64,000 nucleotides of DNA from Dorea_A amylophila (GTDB lineage Bacteria; Bacillota; Clostridia; Lachnospirales; Lachnospiraceae). The notes beneath the pieces are model-generated. The model had not been told where the DNA came from. It saw only the letters and a list, made by a program, of their open reading frames with translations, and did not search any database. The translations under genes and the position numbers were made by a program. This document shows, in pieces, positions 8,843 through 15,073 of this stretch. The stretch lies in contig NZ_JAOQJW010000012.1 in NCBI RefSeq assembly GCF_025567265.1, forward strand, positions 1-64,000, given 5' to 3'. Each line of letters begins with the position of its first letter. Within the stretch, counting starts at the first letter, position 1.

Positions 8843-9404
8843 AGTGAATCAGGAAGAAAATTTGAATAGAATTATTACGGTTCCTAATCTTCTTTCTTTT
8901 TTTCGGCTTTGCCTGATTCCGGTAATTATATGGAGCTATTGTGTAAAGAAAAATCCTCTGTTAGCTGGAGAAATCTTATTGCTGTCTGGTCTTACGGATC
9001 TTGCTGATGGATATATCGCAAGAAGATTCCATATGATTAGTAATTTGGGAAAAATACTTGATCCGGTGGCCGATAAGCTGACACAGGCAGCGATGTTAAT
9101 CTGTCTGTTTACTCGGTTTCCGCATATGCTTCTTTTAATCGTAATAATGGCAGGTAAGGAGCTGTATATGGCAGTCAGTGGATGTCTTGTGATACGAAAG
9201 ACAGGAAAAGTACACGGTGCAGACTGGCATGGAAAGATAGTAACCTTTTTATTATATGGAACTGCAGCGGTGCATATTATATGGTTCCACATTACACCGA
9301 TGGTATCAGATCTGTTGATTGGTTTGTGCGCTATAATGATGGTCATATCGGTCGCTCTGTATATTATCCAGAATACCAGGACTCTTAAGGGAGAGACTGT
9401 ATAA
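8832..9404 (+). CDS. pgsA: CDP-diacylglycerol-glycerol-3-phosphate 3-phosphatidyltransferase
   Basis: Makes phosphatidylglycerol phosphate, the precursor of phosphatidylglycerol and thus of cardiolipin, in the membrane. The 190 residues show the complete CDP-alcohol phosphotransferase signature D56-x2-D59-G60-x2-A63-R64-x8-G73-x3-D77-x3-D81 (DLADGYIARR...GKILDPVADK) and about five to six membrane segments. The start at ATG 8832 is preferred because GTGAGG lies 8-12 bases upstream and it matches the family N-terminus (NRIITVPNLLSFFR). A longer in-frame ATG at 8778 lies within the FUSC gene. Housekeeping pgsA is usually elsewhere, so this may be a second, stress-linked copy. Confidence 0.9.
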   Translation: MQSEVNQEENLNRIITVPNLLSFFRLCLIPVIIWSYCVKKNPLLAGEILLLSGLTDLADGYIARRFHMISNLGKILDPVADKLTQAAMLICLFTRFPHMLLLIVIMAGKELYMAVSGCLVIRKTGKVHGADWHGKIVTFLLYGTAAVHIIWFHITPMVSDLLIGLCAIMMVISVALYIIQNTRTLKGETV

Positions 9405-9532
9405 GCAATTTTATATTGCAATGACTAGAAAAATATTTAGGAGAAGATAGATATAAACAGTAAGTCAAACACACAAACTATGGAGTCTTTAGTCGGTTTA
9501 ATAAAATTTTAGATAGAAAATAAATCATTATA

Positions 9533-9579
9533 AAAAGATCCTGTTCATACTATGATATATAGAACAGGATCTTTATTTA
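9533..9579. terminator. bidirectional terminator between pgsA and ImmA/IrrE gene
   Basis: AAAAGATCCTGTTC (9533-9546) pairs with GAACAGGATCTTT (9561-9573), with A/T runs on both outer sides. It serves the converging pgsA operon and the minus-strand metallopeptidase gene. Confidence 0.88.
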
Positions 9580-9581
9580 CT

Positions 9582-10097
9582 TTATTTCGCCAGGAAATTG
9601 CTCTGAATCTCCATCGGCATATGATAAGCCTGGCCTCGTTTTGTCAGGCTGTATAATTTAAAGCTCATTAGTTCCGGAGTCGCATTCAATGAACTGCAGA
9701 GTCCGAAATAATCCAGGTCCTCGTTCTGAACCATATCTTCGATTTTCTCATCTTCAATCAGCAGATCGGCAGCAAACAGATTGGCCTGGTATTCTGTATT
9801 ATCCGTCATATTGTAGAGTGTATCATCTTGCATCGGAGCCATTTTCAGCTGGGAACGATGCAGGATGATATGCCCTAATTCGTGGGCGGCAACGATCATC
9901 TTTTCTTCTTCTGAAAGGAAACTGCTGATCATGACATAGATTGTCTTGCAGCTCATAAAACAATATCCTTTCAGTGTCTTATATCTGGAAGTTTCCCCGA
10001 CAACAATGTTCATCTGATCCATGATCTCAAATGGATCTCGGGTTCCATATTTCTTGATTAATTTCTTTGTTTCTGTATATATGTAAGTGTTTCTCAA
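9582..10097 (-). CDS. ImmA/IrrE family metallo-endopeptidase
   Basis: Contains the zinc-peptidase motif in MIVAAHELGHIILH (HELGH) typical of ImmA/IrrE (COG2856) proteins, which cleave XRE-type repressors of mobile elements. The length, about 171 residues, is normal. The reading frame is open from a GTG at 10106, but AGGTG at 10108-10104 overlaps that codon and sits 6 bases before a TTG at 10097, so the TTG start (RNTYIYTETKKLI) is preferred. Immediately upstream on the same strand is the tail of an XRE-type regulator (10189-10329), the usual partner, now truncated. This is a remnant of a phage or integrative-element control region. Confidence 0.85.
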   Translation of the reverse strand: MRNTYIYTETKKLIKKYGTRDPFEIMDQMNIVVGETSRYKTLKGYCFMSCKTIYVMISSFLSEEEKMIVAAHELGHIILHRSQLKMAPMQDDTLYNMTDNTEYQANLFAADLLIEDEKIEDMVQNEDLDYFGLCSSLNATPELMSFKLYSLTKRGQAYHMPMEIQSNFLAK

Positions 10098-10188
10098 ATA
10101 AATCACCTCAAAAGTAAAAAATAAAAGGGCAGAAATATCCTTGTAACTATAAGGTAACAGATTAGGTGTACAATAATCCCGCCTTCTA

Positions 10189-10329
10189 TTATTTTTCCTC
10201 TTGGTTTTTCAGATATTTTTTCGGTGTAAATTTCTTTGCACGTCTTTTGGAATCCAGATAAAGGCTCTGGATCTCATCCATAAAAGCTATTTTATCTTCG
10301 TCTGTCAGTGATCCACCGGCAAACATGAA
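10189..10329 (-). pseudogene. XRE-family repressor, C-terminal fragment
   Basis: The minus strand reads FMFAGGSLTDEDK...EIQSLYLDSKRR...KKFTPKKYLKNQEEK and stops at 10189. This matches the C-terminal tail of Firmicutes XRE regulators that pair with ImmA/IrrE peptidases (LTDEDK...IQ...YTPKKY). An in-frame stop (10330-10332) directly precedes it and the helix-turn-helix half is absent, so the 5' part is lost. The break point near 10330 lies about 40 bases before a repeat shared with 12.4 kb. Function as a repressor is not expected. Confidence 0.6.
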
Positions 10330-10371
10330 TTAGCTGAAACAGTATTCAATTCTATTAGCTACAGCTAATGG

Positions 10372-10451
10372 TCAAACAGCAATACTTGGTTCGAAAGACT
10401 GATGGCGGATCAATAGAAGTTGTGATAGAATGAAGAAAACGATTTGATGTG
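10372..10451 (+). repeat. repeat family R1, copy A (promoter/operator-like)
   Basis: Bases 10386-10451 align without gaps to 12449-12514 with 55 of 66 identities by eye; similarity weakens but extends to about 10372. The shared core contains TGATGGCG(G/A)ATCAATAGAAG, an imperfect palindrome (TGAT-N5-ATCA), then TGTGATA and a -10-like hexamer (here TAGAAT at 10426-10431). The copy lies 27 bases before the flavodoxin-like gene. It is either a shared operator/promoter or one end of a duplicated or mobile segment. Confidence 0.7.
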
Positions 10452-10477
10452 CAAATCGGGAGTTGGAGGATACACGC

Positions 10478-11002
10478 ATGAAAATTGTAATCATTAATGG
10501 AAGTGCCAGAAAAGGAAATACGCTGGCAGCAATCAATGCATTTATAAAAGGAGCGTCAGAAAAGAATAAAATTGAAATCATTGAACCCGACAAACTCAAC
10601 ATTGCACCATGCAAGGGATGTGGTGTCTGTCAATGCTCTAAGGGATGCGTCGATAAGGATGATACAAATTCTACAATTGATAAAATTGCTGCCGCAGATA
10701 TGATTCTTTTTGCTACACCAGTTTATTGGTGGGGAATGTCAGCACAATTGAAACTTATCATTGATAAGTGCTACTGCCGTGGATTGCAGTTAAAAAACAA
10801 AAAAGTTGGCACAATTGTTGTAGGTGGTTCTCCCGTAGGCAGTATCCAGTATGAGCTGATTGATAAGCAGTTTGACTGTATGGCAAAATATCTTTCATGG
10901 GATATGCTTTTCAAAAAATCATATTACGCAACAGCCAGAGATGAACTTGAAAAAAATAAGGATTCCATGAACGAACTTGAGTGGATCGGAAAAAATTTAT
11001 AA
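10478..11002 (+). CDS. flavodoxin-fold NAD(P)H-dependent oxidoreductase
   Basis: A 174-residue protein with the NADPH-dependent FMN reductase fold: the FMN phosphate loop is GSARKGNT at the N-terminus, and ATPVYWWGMSAQLKLIIDK is the conserved flavin-site segment. A cysteine-rich stretch (CKGCGVCQCSKGC) sits at residues about 46-58, as in iron-sulfur flavoprotein-like reductases; the spacing does not look like a complete ferredoxin cluster. ATG 10478 is chosen because GGAGGA (10465-10470) lies 7 bases upstream. Expression is likely driven from the R1 repeat just upstream. The substrate cannot be inferred. Confidence 0.82.
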   Translation: MKIVIINGSARKGNTLAAINAFIKGASEKNKIEIIEPDKLNIAPCKGCGVCQCSKGCVDKDDTNSTIDKIAAADMILFATPVYWWGMSAQLKLIIDKCYCRGLQLKNKKVGTIVVGGSPVGSIQYELIDKQFDCMAKYLSWDMLFKKSYYATARDELEKNKDSMNELEWIGKNL

Positions 11003-11077
11003 AGCACACACCAAATTCCAGTTTGTATATATCTTTTAAAAGGTATATGATTAAGAAAAACGGCAGGAGGTATCTGA

Positions 11078-11287
11078 ATGAAATCACATAAATATTGGTC
11101 TATCGGTGCACTGATTACAATGCTTGGAACTTTTTATACAGGTTATAAGGGATCAAAAGAAGGCCATAAGTACTTTGCAGCAAGTTCTTTGCTTTGCATG
11201 ATTATGGCTATTTATACAGGACACAAGATGATTTCTGGTAAAAGTAGGAAGAAAAAAGAAGTTTCAGTAGAGAGTGTTGAAGATTAA
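11078..11287 (+). CDS. small two-helix membrane protein
   Basis: A 69-residue protein with two hydrophobic segments (about 7-22 and 32-50), a glycine/lysine turn (YTGYKGSKEGHKY) and a basic tail. It resembles small uncharacterised Lachnospiraceae membrane proteins (possibly those grouped as DUF6219, which I cannot confirm). GGCAGGAGG precedes ATG 11078. It lies 75 bases after the flavin reductase and just before hairpin repeat R2, which may terminate both. Confidence 0.6.
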   Translation: MKSHKYWSIGALITMLGTFYTGYKGSKEGHKYFAASSLLCMIMAIYTGHKMISGKSRKKKEVSVESVED

Positions 11288-11306
11288 AAAACAAAATATT
11301 TTAATA

Positions 11307-11378
11307 AATAACGCCGGTGCGGGATTTTGATATCCAGTACCGGTGTTATTGATTCCACAGGGGCTTGGGGGTGTAGCC
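11307..11378 (+). repeat. repeat family R2, copy A (long RNA-like hairpin)
   Basis: A 72-base element aligning without gaps to 14826-14897; ten differences are counted and all are transitions. It begins with AACGCCGGT (11310-11318), which pairs with ACCGGTGTT (11339-11347); the inner part GGAT/ATCC extends the stem to about 15 pairs. In this copy one pair is G-U, where copy B has G-C, so pairing is kept only in plus-strand RNA. No T-tract follows, so it is not a classical terminator. It closes the flavin reductase and small membrane protein cassette. Confidence 0.75.
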
Positions 11379-11388
11379 ACAAAATATA

Positions 11389-11675
11389 CTATTCGTTTTC
11401 TGCTTCGGCAAGTTTGTTAAGGATCCACTCCCGATTGATAACAATGTCCTCATCATCGCGGAGATCTTTGAAATCATTGCAGTGTGAAGAAGCAAATTCA
11501 TACATATTGTCAATGTCAACTGCACCAGTGATCTCACCCTTATTAATGATATCTTTGATGTCTGTACGAGGGTATGGGGAATCGGAATCCCCATCAAGAG
11601 ACTTACCCGTAGGTATGCCGTAGCCATAAAATGGCGATACGGTAATATTTGGGTGGATCTTGCTCTTATTTGTAC
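11389..11675 (-). pseudogene. 5'-truncated gene of unknown function
   Basis: The minus strand holds a clearly protein-like frame ending at TAG 11389: GTNKSKIHPNITVSPFYGYG, then PYPRTDIKDIINKGEITGAVDI and REWILNKLAEAENE. It is closed upstream by an in-frame TAG (about 11676), with no start codon before a late Met, so the N-terminus is missing. I do not recognise the family. It lies between the R2 hairpin and the riboswitch promoter, in a stretch of several broken genes. No function should be assigned. Confidence 0.5.
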
Positions 11676-11745
11676 CTCTCTATATAACGAAACTCTCAGA
11701 GGCTGTTTTACAGTGGGAAAAAAATATAGACGTGAAAAAATAAAA

Positions 11746-11754
11746 TGCTATAAT
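11746..11754 (+). promoter_or_regulatory. extended -10 promoter before the putative riboswitch
   Basis: TGCTATAAT at 11746-11754 is a perfect extended -10. The expected start of transcription (about 11761) coincides with the first base of the riboswitch-like element. The region upstream is A/T-rich. Confidence 0.55.
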
Positions 11755-11762
11755 TAAAAGAA

Positions 11763-11845
11763 TTGAGACAAAGCAGATGAAAATCTGTGACACAAAGCTA
11801 AAGGGCTTGTAAAAAGAAACTATTGAAATGTGTTTTAATCGAAAG
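11763..11845 (+). promoter_or_regulatory. candidate c-di-GMP-I (GEMM) riboswitch
   Basis: The RNA would read GACAAAGCAGAT-GAAA-ATCTGTGACACAAAGC and continue TAAAGGGC. This matches the class I c-di-GMP aptamer signature: a GNRA-capped P2 stem (AGAT/ATCT with GAAA loop) followed by GAC(G/A)CAAAGC and (A/C)AGGG. The second stem (P3) is less convincing. It lies between an extended -10 promoter and a lipoprotein gene, in a region with a diguanylate cyclase gene 3 kb downstream. A covariance-model search would decide it. Confidence 0.55.
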
Positions 11846-11862
11846 AATAAGGAATTTGACGT

Positions 11863-12465
11863 ACGCAAAAAACAAAATATTATCTGGCCGCATTGGTGTC
11901 TGGTGTACTTTTAGTAACTGGTATTTTGGCTGGATGTGGACAATCTAAAAAAGACGATCACCTTACCGTGTATCTGTGGGAAAATCGTTTAATGAAAAAT
12001 ATTGCTCCTTATATCCATGAGCAGTTTCCAGATCAGGATATTGAATTTATTATTGGAAATAATGACACTGATTTATATAGCTATTTTAAAGAGCATGGTG
12101 AGTTGCCGGACATCATGACAGTACGTCGATTCTCTGGAACGGATGCGCAGGATTTACAGCCATATCTTATGGATTTTGCTTCTTATGATGTGGTTTCTAA
12201 GTACTATTCCTATGCAGTGGAATATTATAAGGATACAGATGATGAAATTCAGTGGTTGCCAATCTGTGCAATTCCGCAGACGATTATTGCCAACAAGACA
12301 CTGTTTGATCAGTATGGAATCAAAGTTCCGGAAAATTATGAAGAATACGTACAGGTTTGCCAGCAATTTTATGATAAGGGTATAAAACCTTACTCGATGG
12401 ACCTTGCAGAAGACTGGTCAAATCAAGAAATAATTCAGGCGGCAGCGATTGGTTTGAAAGGTTGA
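11863..12465 (+). pseudogene. solute-binding lipoprotein, truncated and lacking a start codon
   Basis: The frame from 11863 gives TQKTKYYLAALVSG...TGILAGCG, a classic lipoprotein signal peptide with lipobox LAGC, then a family-1 solute-binding domain (LTVYLWENRLMKNIAPYI, GELPDIMTVRRFSG, PQTIIANKTLFDQYGIKVP). The codon where ATG is expected, 10 bases after AAGGA (11849-11853), is ACG at 11863; a TTG at 11893 would cut into the signal peptide. The frame ends after about 200 residues (QAAAIGLKG), roughly half of the normal length, exactly in repeat R1 copy B. Both ends are therefore damaged. Before decay it may have been a c-di-GMP-controlled sugar-sensing or transport lipoprotein. Confidence 0.65.
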
Positions 12466-12514
12466 TGGCGAATCAATAGAAGCTGTGATATGATAAAGTA
12501 AATAATTTGATGTG
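12435..12514 (+). repeat. repeat family R1, copy B (promoter/operator-like)
   Basis: Aligns without gaps to 10372-10451, with the best block at 12449-12514. It contains a perfect palindrome TTGAT-GGCGA-ATCAA (12462-12476) and a -10-like TATGAT at 12489-12494 after TGTGA. Its left end covers the last codons of the truncated lipoprotein gene. It lies about 140-170 bases before the hybrid kinase start. Confidence 0.7.
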
Positions 12515-12654
12515 TATATTTGGATTTTGGGAAGAGAATGAAAAGTGGATAAACTTTAAAAATAAAACAGAAAACTTAAAGACACTTAGTAAATACAAAA
12601 CCGAAAAAACGGAACATAGTGTTTTAACAGACGAAATATGTTTGAGTGAAAGAC

Positions 12655-14625
12655 ATGAAGAAAACAAAAGAAGGTGTTAATTTGAAGAAAAAGAAATTCC
12701 TTAGGCTGAAGAATACAGGCAGTATCTTTGTGATTGCGGGACTTTTGATAATTTTGGTAATAGCGTCGTACACATATATTCTGCAAAGTTCTTACACTAA
12801 GACCGCCCTTGAAACAGAAATCACACGTGACACAGCGAGTGCAGATGCAGTACACAAACTTGTGAATAGAAGAATCGGCAAAGAAGATTTTGATCAAATC
12901 AAAGATCAATCTGATGAAAAGAAGCAATTATATAAGGATATTTCTTCATATTTCAATGAAATCAGAACACTGAATTCTACTCGATATATTTACACCGCTA
13001 CAAAAAATGAAGAAGGAAAACTCGTTTATGTGGTAGACGGTTTGGATCCGGATGCGGATGATGTAAGACACCCTGGAGATTATATTGAGGAAGAAATGGT
13101 TCCGTATATTGATAGGGCTATTTCTGGGGAGAATGTGTACTCTCAGGATATCATTGATACAACATGGGGTCCGATTTTTACGGCTTGCTATCCTGTAAGA
13201 GCAAATCATGATGGGACAGGAGAAATCATTGGCGCATTTTGCATTGAAATGGATATGCAATCAGCTTATGGAATGGTTGAAGAGACGAATCATATTTCCA
13301 TCATCTGCGGTTTAGTCGCAGGAGCTGTATTGTTTTTAATTTGTCTATATACCTATTATGTTTACCAGAAAAGCAAGGCAGAAGAGCAAAAACAAAAACA
13401 ATTATTAATGACCGCCGCTGAGGAAGCAAATGCTGCCAACAAAGCAAAATCTGCGTTTTTGCTTAATATTAGCCATGACATCAGAACGCCGATGAATGCC
13501 ATTATTGGATTTACAAACATTGCGCTTCACCAGAACACGGTTTCAGATATTCATGATAGCTTGGAGAAAGTTCAAAAAAGTTCGAATCATCTTCTCTCTT
13601 TGTTGAATGACGTTCTGGATTTCAGTCGCATTGAAAGTGGAAAAGTTATCATTTCGCCTGAGCCAGTGGACATTACTCAATTGACAGATAACGTCCAGGC
13701 GATTATGAATGGACTTCTTTATAACCGAGATCTTAAGTTTGAAGTACATCGAGAAAGACCAAAGAACCCATATGTCCTTGCGGATGTTACGCGTATTCGA
13801 GAAGTCCTGGTGAATCTTCTTGGCAATGCTGTGAAATTCACAAAGGACGGTGGAAAGATTACTTTGGATATCAGCAGTTACCCCGGAACGGATGAGAAAC
13901 ATATCATAATTCGTTATGTTGTTCAAGATAATGGTATTGGCATGAGTGAAGAGTTCCAGAAAGAATTATTCAAGCCGTTTTCACAAGAAGATGATGCTAA
14001 TGCCAGAACTAAATATAAGGGAACCGGTCTTGGCATGGCCATCACAAAAAAACATATAGATATGATGGGCGGTTCAATTGCTGTTGAGAGTAAAAAAGGT
14101 ATAGGTACTACATTCACTGTGGAGATTCCACTGGAGTTGACAGAACAAGTTATTCAATCAAAACAAAAACAATCTCTACATAGAGATTTGACAGGTGTTC
14201 ATGTTCTTATGGCAGAGGATAATGATCTAAATGCTGAACTTGCTACGATAATGCTGGAAGATGCCGGTATGACCGTAACACGCGCATCAGATGGAAAAGA
14301 AGTCGTGAATTTGTTTAAAAATCATCCACGAGACACATACGATCTTATTTTGATGGATATTATGATGCCAAACATGGATGGACACCAAGCAACGAAAGCC
14401 ATTCGAGCTCTAGGTATAGAGCGCCTCGATGCGGTTAGGATTCCAATTATAGCTTTGTCTGCAAATGCTTTTATAGATGATATTCAGGAATCCCTGGATT
14501 CAGGCATGAATGACCATATTTCCAAGCCGATTAACATGGAGGAATTAACTGATACAATCGCTAAATACATTAAACGTGACACATGTTTGGCAAAGGAACT
14601 GAAGCAGAAACAAAATGACAGATAA
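12655..14625 (+). CDS. hybrid sensor histidine kinase/response regulator, membrane bound
   Basis: About 656 residues: a membrane segment at about 24-45, an extracellular sensor region of about 170 residues (contains TRYIYTATKNEEGKLVYVVDG, a Cache-like beta-rich pattern), and a second membrane segment near residue 225. Then come HisKA (FLLNISHDIRTPMNAIIGFT, His near 275), HATPase (NLLGNAVKFTK, DNGIGMSEE, GTGLGMAITKK) and a C-terminal receiver (LILMDIMMPNMDG, Asp near 567; ISKPI). There is no Hpt domain, so phosphate transfer needs a separate protein. ATG 12655 has a weak ribosome site; a TTG at 12682, 5 bases after AAGGTG, is a good alternative start. Confidence 0.88.
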   Translation: MKKTKEGVNLKKKKFLRLKNTGSIFVIAGLLIILVIASYTYILQSSYTKTALETEITRDTASADAVHKLVNRRIGKEDFDQIKDQSDEKKQLYKDISSYFNEIRTLNSTRYIYTATKNEEGKLVYVVDGLDPDADDVRHPGDYIEEEMVPYIDRAISGENVYSQDIIDTTWGPIFTACYPVRANHDGTGEIIGAFCIEMDMQSAYGMVEETNHISIICGLVAGAVLFLICLYTYYVYQKSKAEEQKQKQLLMTAAEEANAANKAKSAFLLNISHDIRTPMNAIIGFTNIALHQNTVSDIHDSLEKVQKSSNHLLSLLNDVLDFSRIESGKVIISPEPVDITQLTDNVQAIMNGLLYNRDLKFEVHRERPKNPYVLADVTRIREVLVNLLGNAVKFTKDGGKITLDISSYPGTDEKHIIIRYVVQDNGIGMSEEFQKELFKPFSQEDDANARTKYKGTGLGMAITKKHIDMMGGSIAVESKKGIGTTFTVEIPLELTEQVIQSKQKQSLHRDLTGVHVLMAEDNDLNAELATIMLEDAGMTVTRASDGKEVVNLFKNHPRDTYDLILMDIMMPNMDGHQATKAIRALGIERLDAVRIPIIALSANAFIDDIQESLDSGMNDHISKPINMEELTDTIAKYIKRDTCLAKELKQKQNDR

Positions 14626-14697
14626 GTGTCGGAGCATTAGGAAAATCGCATCGTTACAGGGATTATATAAAGCAACAATAGAGGTGAAGGATTGTAG

Positions 14698-14817
14698 ATG
14701 CAAATCGTCCCCAAGTTGGGGATGCTTACCATTGTAGAGATTGAAGCTGAATTAATGAATAACTTCACGTTTGTAGAGATGACAGTCAGCTATTCTATGA
14801 TTAGGAAAAAAAGATAA
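14698..14817 (+). CDS. possible 39-residue small protein
   Basis: ATG 14698 follows GAGGTGAAGG (14681-14690) at good spacing and opens a 39-codon frame (MQIVPKLGMLTIVEIEAELM...) ending just before repeat R2 copy B. The DNA contains the palindrome CCCCAAGTTGGGG near its start, which could also be a hairpin. It has no recognisable family. It could be a real small protein or the relic of a larger gene. Confidence 0.3.
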   Translation: MQIVPKLGMLTIVEIEAELMNNFTFVEMTVSYSMIRKKR

Positions 14818-14825
14818 TTACAATG

Positions 14826-14897
14826 AATAACGCCGGTGCGGGATTTTGATATCCAGTACCGGCGTTACCGATTCTATAGGGATTTGAGAGTGCAGCC
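14826..14897 (+). repeat. repeat family R2, copy B (long RNA-like hairpin)
   Basis: Second copy of the 72-base element at 11307-11378. The outer stem AACGCCGGT (14829-14837) pairs perfectly with ACCGGCGTT (14858-14866); the inner GGAT/ATCC stem is unchanged. The conserved tail GATTC(C/T)A(C/T)AGGG lies 3' of the hairpin. It follows the hybrid kinase and the possible small gene. The remaining stretch to 15073 (about 175 bases) is A/T-rich and carries only the likely promoter of the GGDEF gene. Confidence 0.75.
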
Positions 14898-15073
14898 TAC
14901 TTCATATCCGTATTAGGCATTTAAAAATAATGGAAGTAATGATCAGGGCATGTGTATTATGAAAAATAAATTTGTTATAGTGACAATATCAACAAAAAAT
15001 AAACAATCGGAAATTTCGTTTTTATGATATACTCATTATAGAATATAAAGTTGTAAAAAACGGGAAGAGGCAT

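Noticed and set aside
11327..11627. Frames on both strands across 11327-11627 beginning with ATG (plus MISSTGVIDS..., minus MATAYLRVSL...)
   Set aside because: These are shadows; the protein-like frame here is the truncated minus-strand one without a start codon (11389-11675).
12462..12476. TTGAT-N5-ATCAA as an Fnr box
   Set aside because: Fnr and Crp sites have a 4-base spacer (TTGAT-N4-ATCAA); the spacer here is 5 bases, so no regulator is named.
12510..12680. 56-codon frame (MCIFGFWEENEKWINF...) before the hybrid kinase
   Set aside because: No ribosome binding site, and it overlaps the kinase's possible starts; left out as a gene although its stop is adjacent to the TTG start.
14708..14722. 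CCCCAAGTTGGGG as a terminator of the hybrid kinase gene
   Set aside because: The stem is only about six pairs and no T-tract follows; kept as an unexplained palindrome.
10372..14897. Reading R1/R2 units as integron gene cassettes with attC sites
   Set aside because: R2 forms a hairpin, but it lacks attC core sites (GTTRRRY/RYYYAAC), and no integron integrase is visible.
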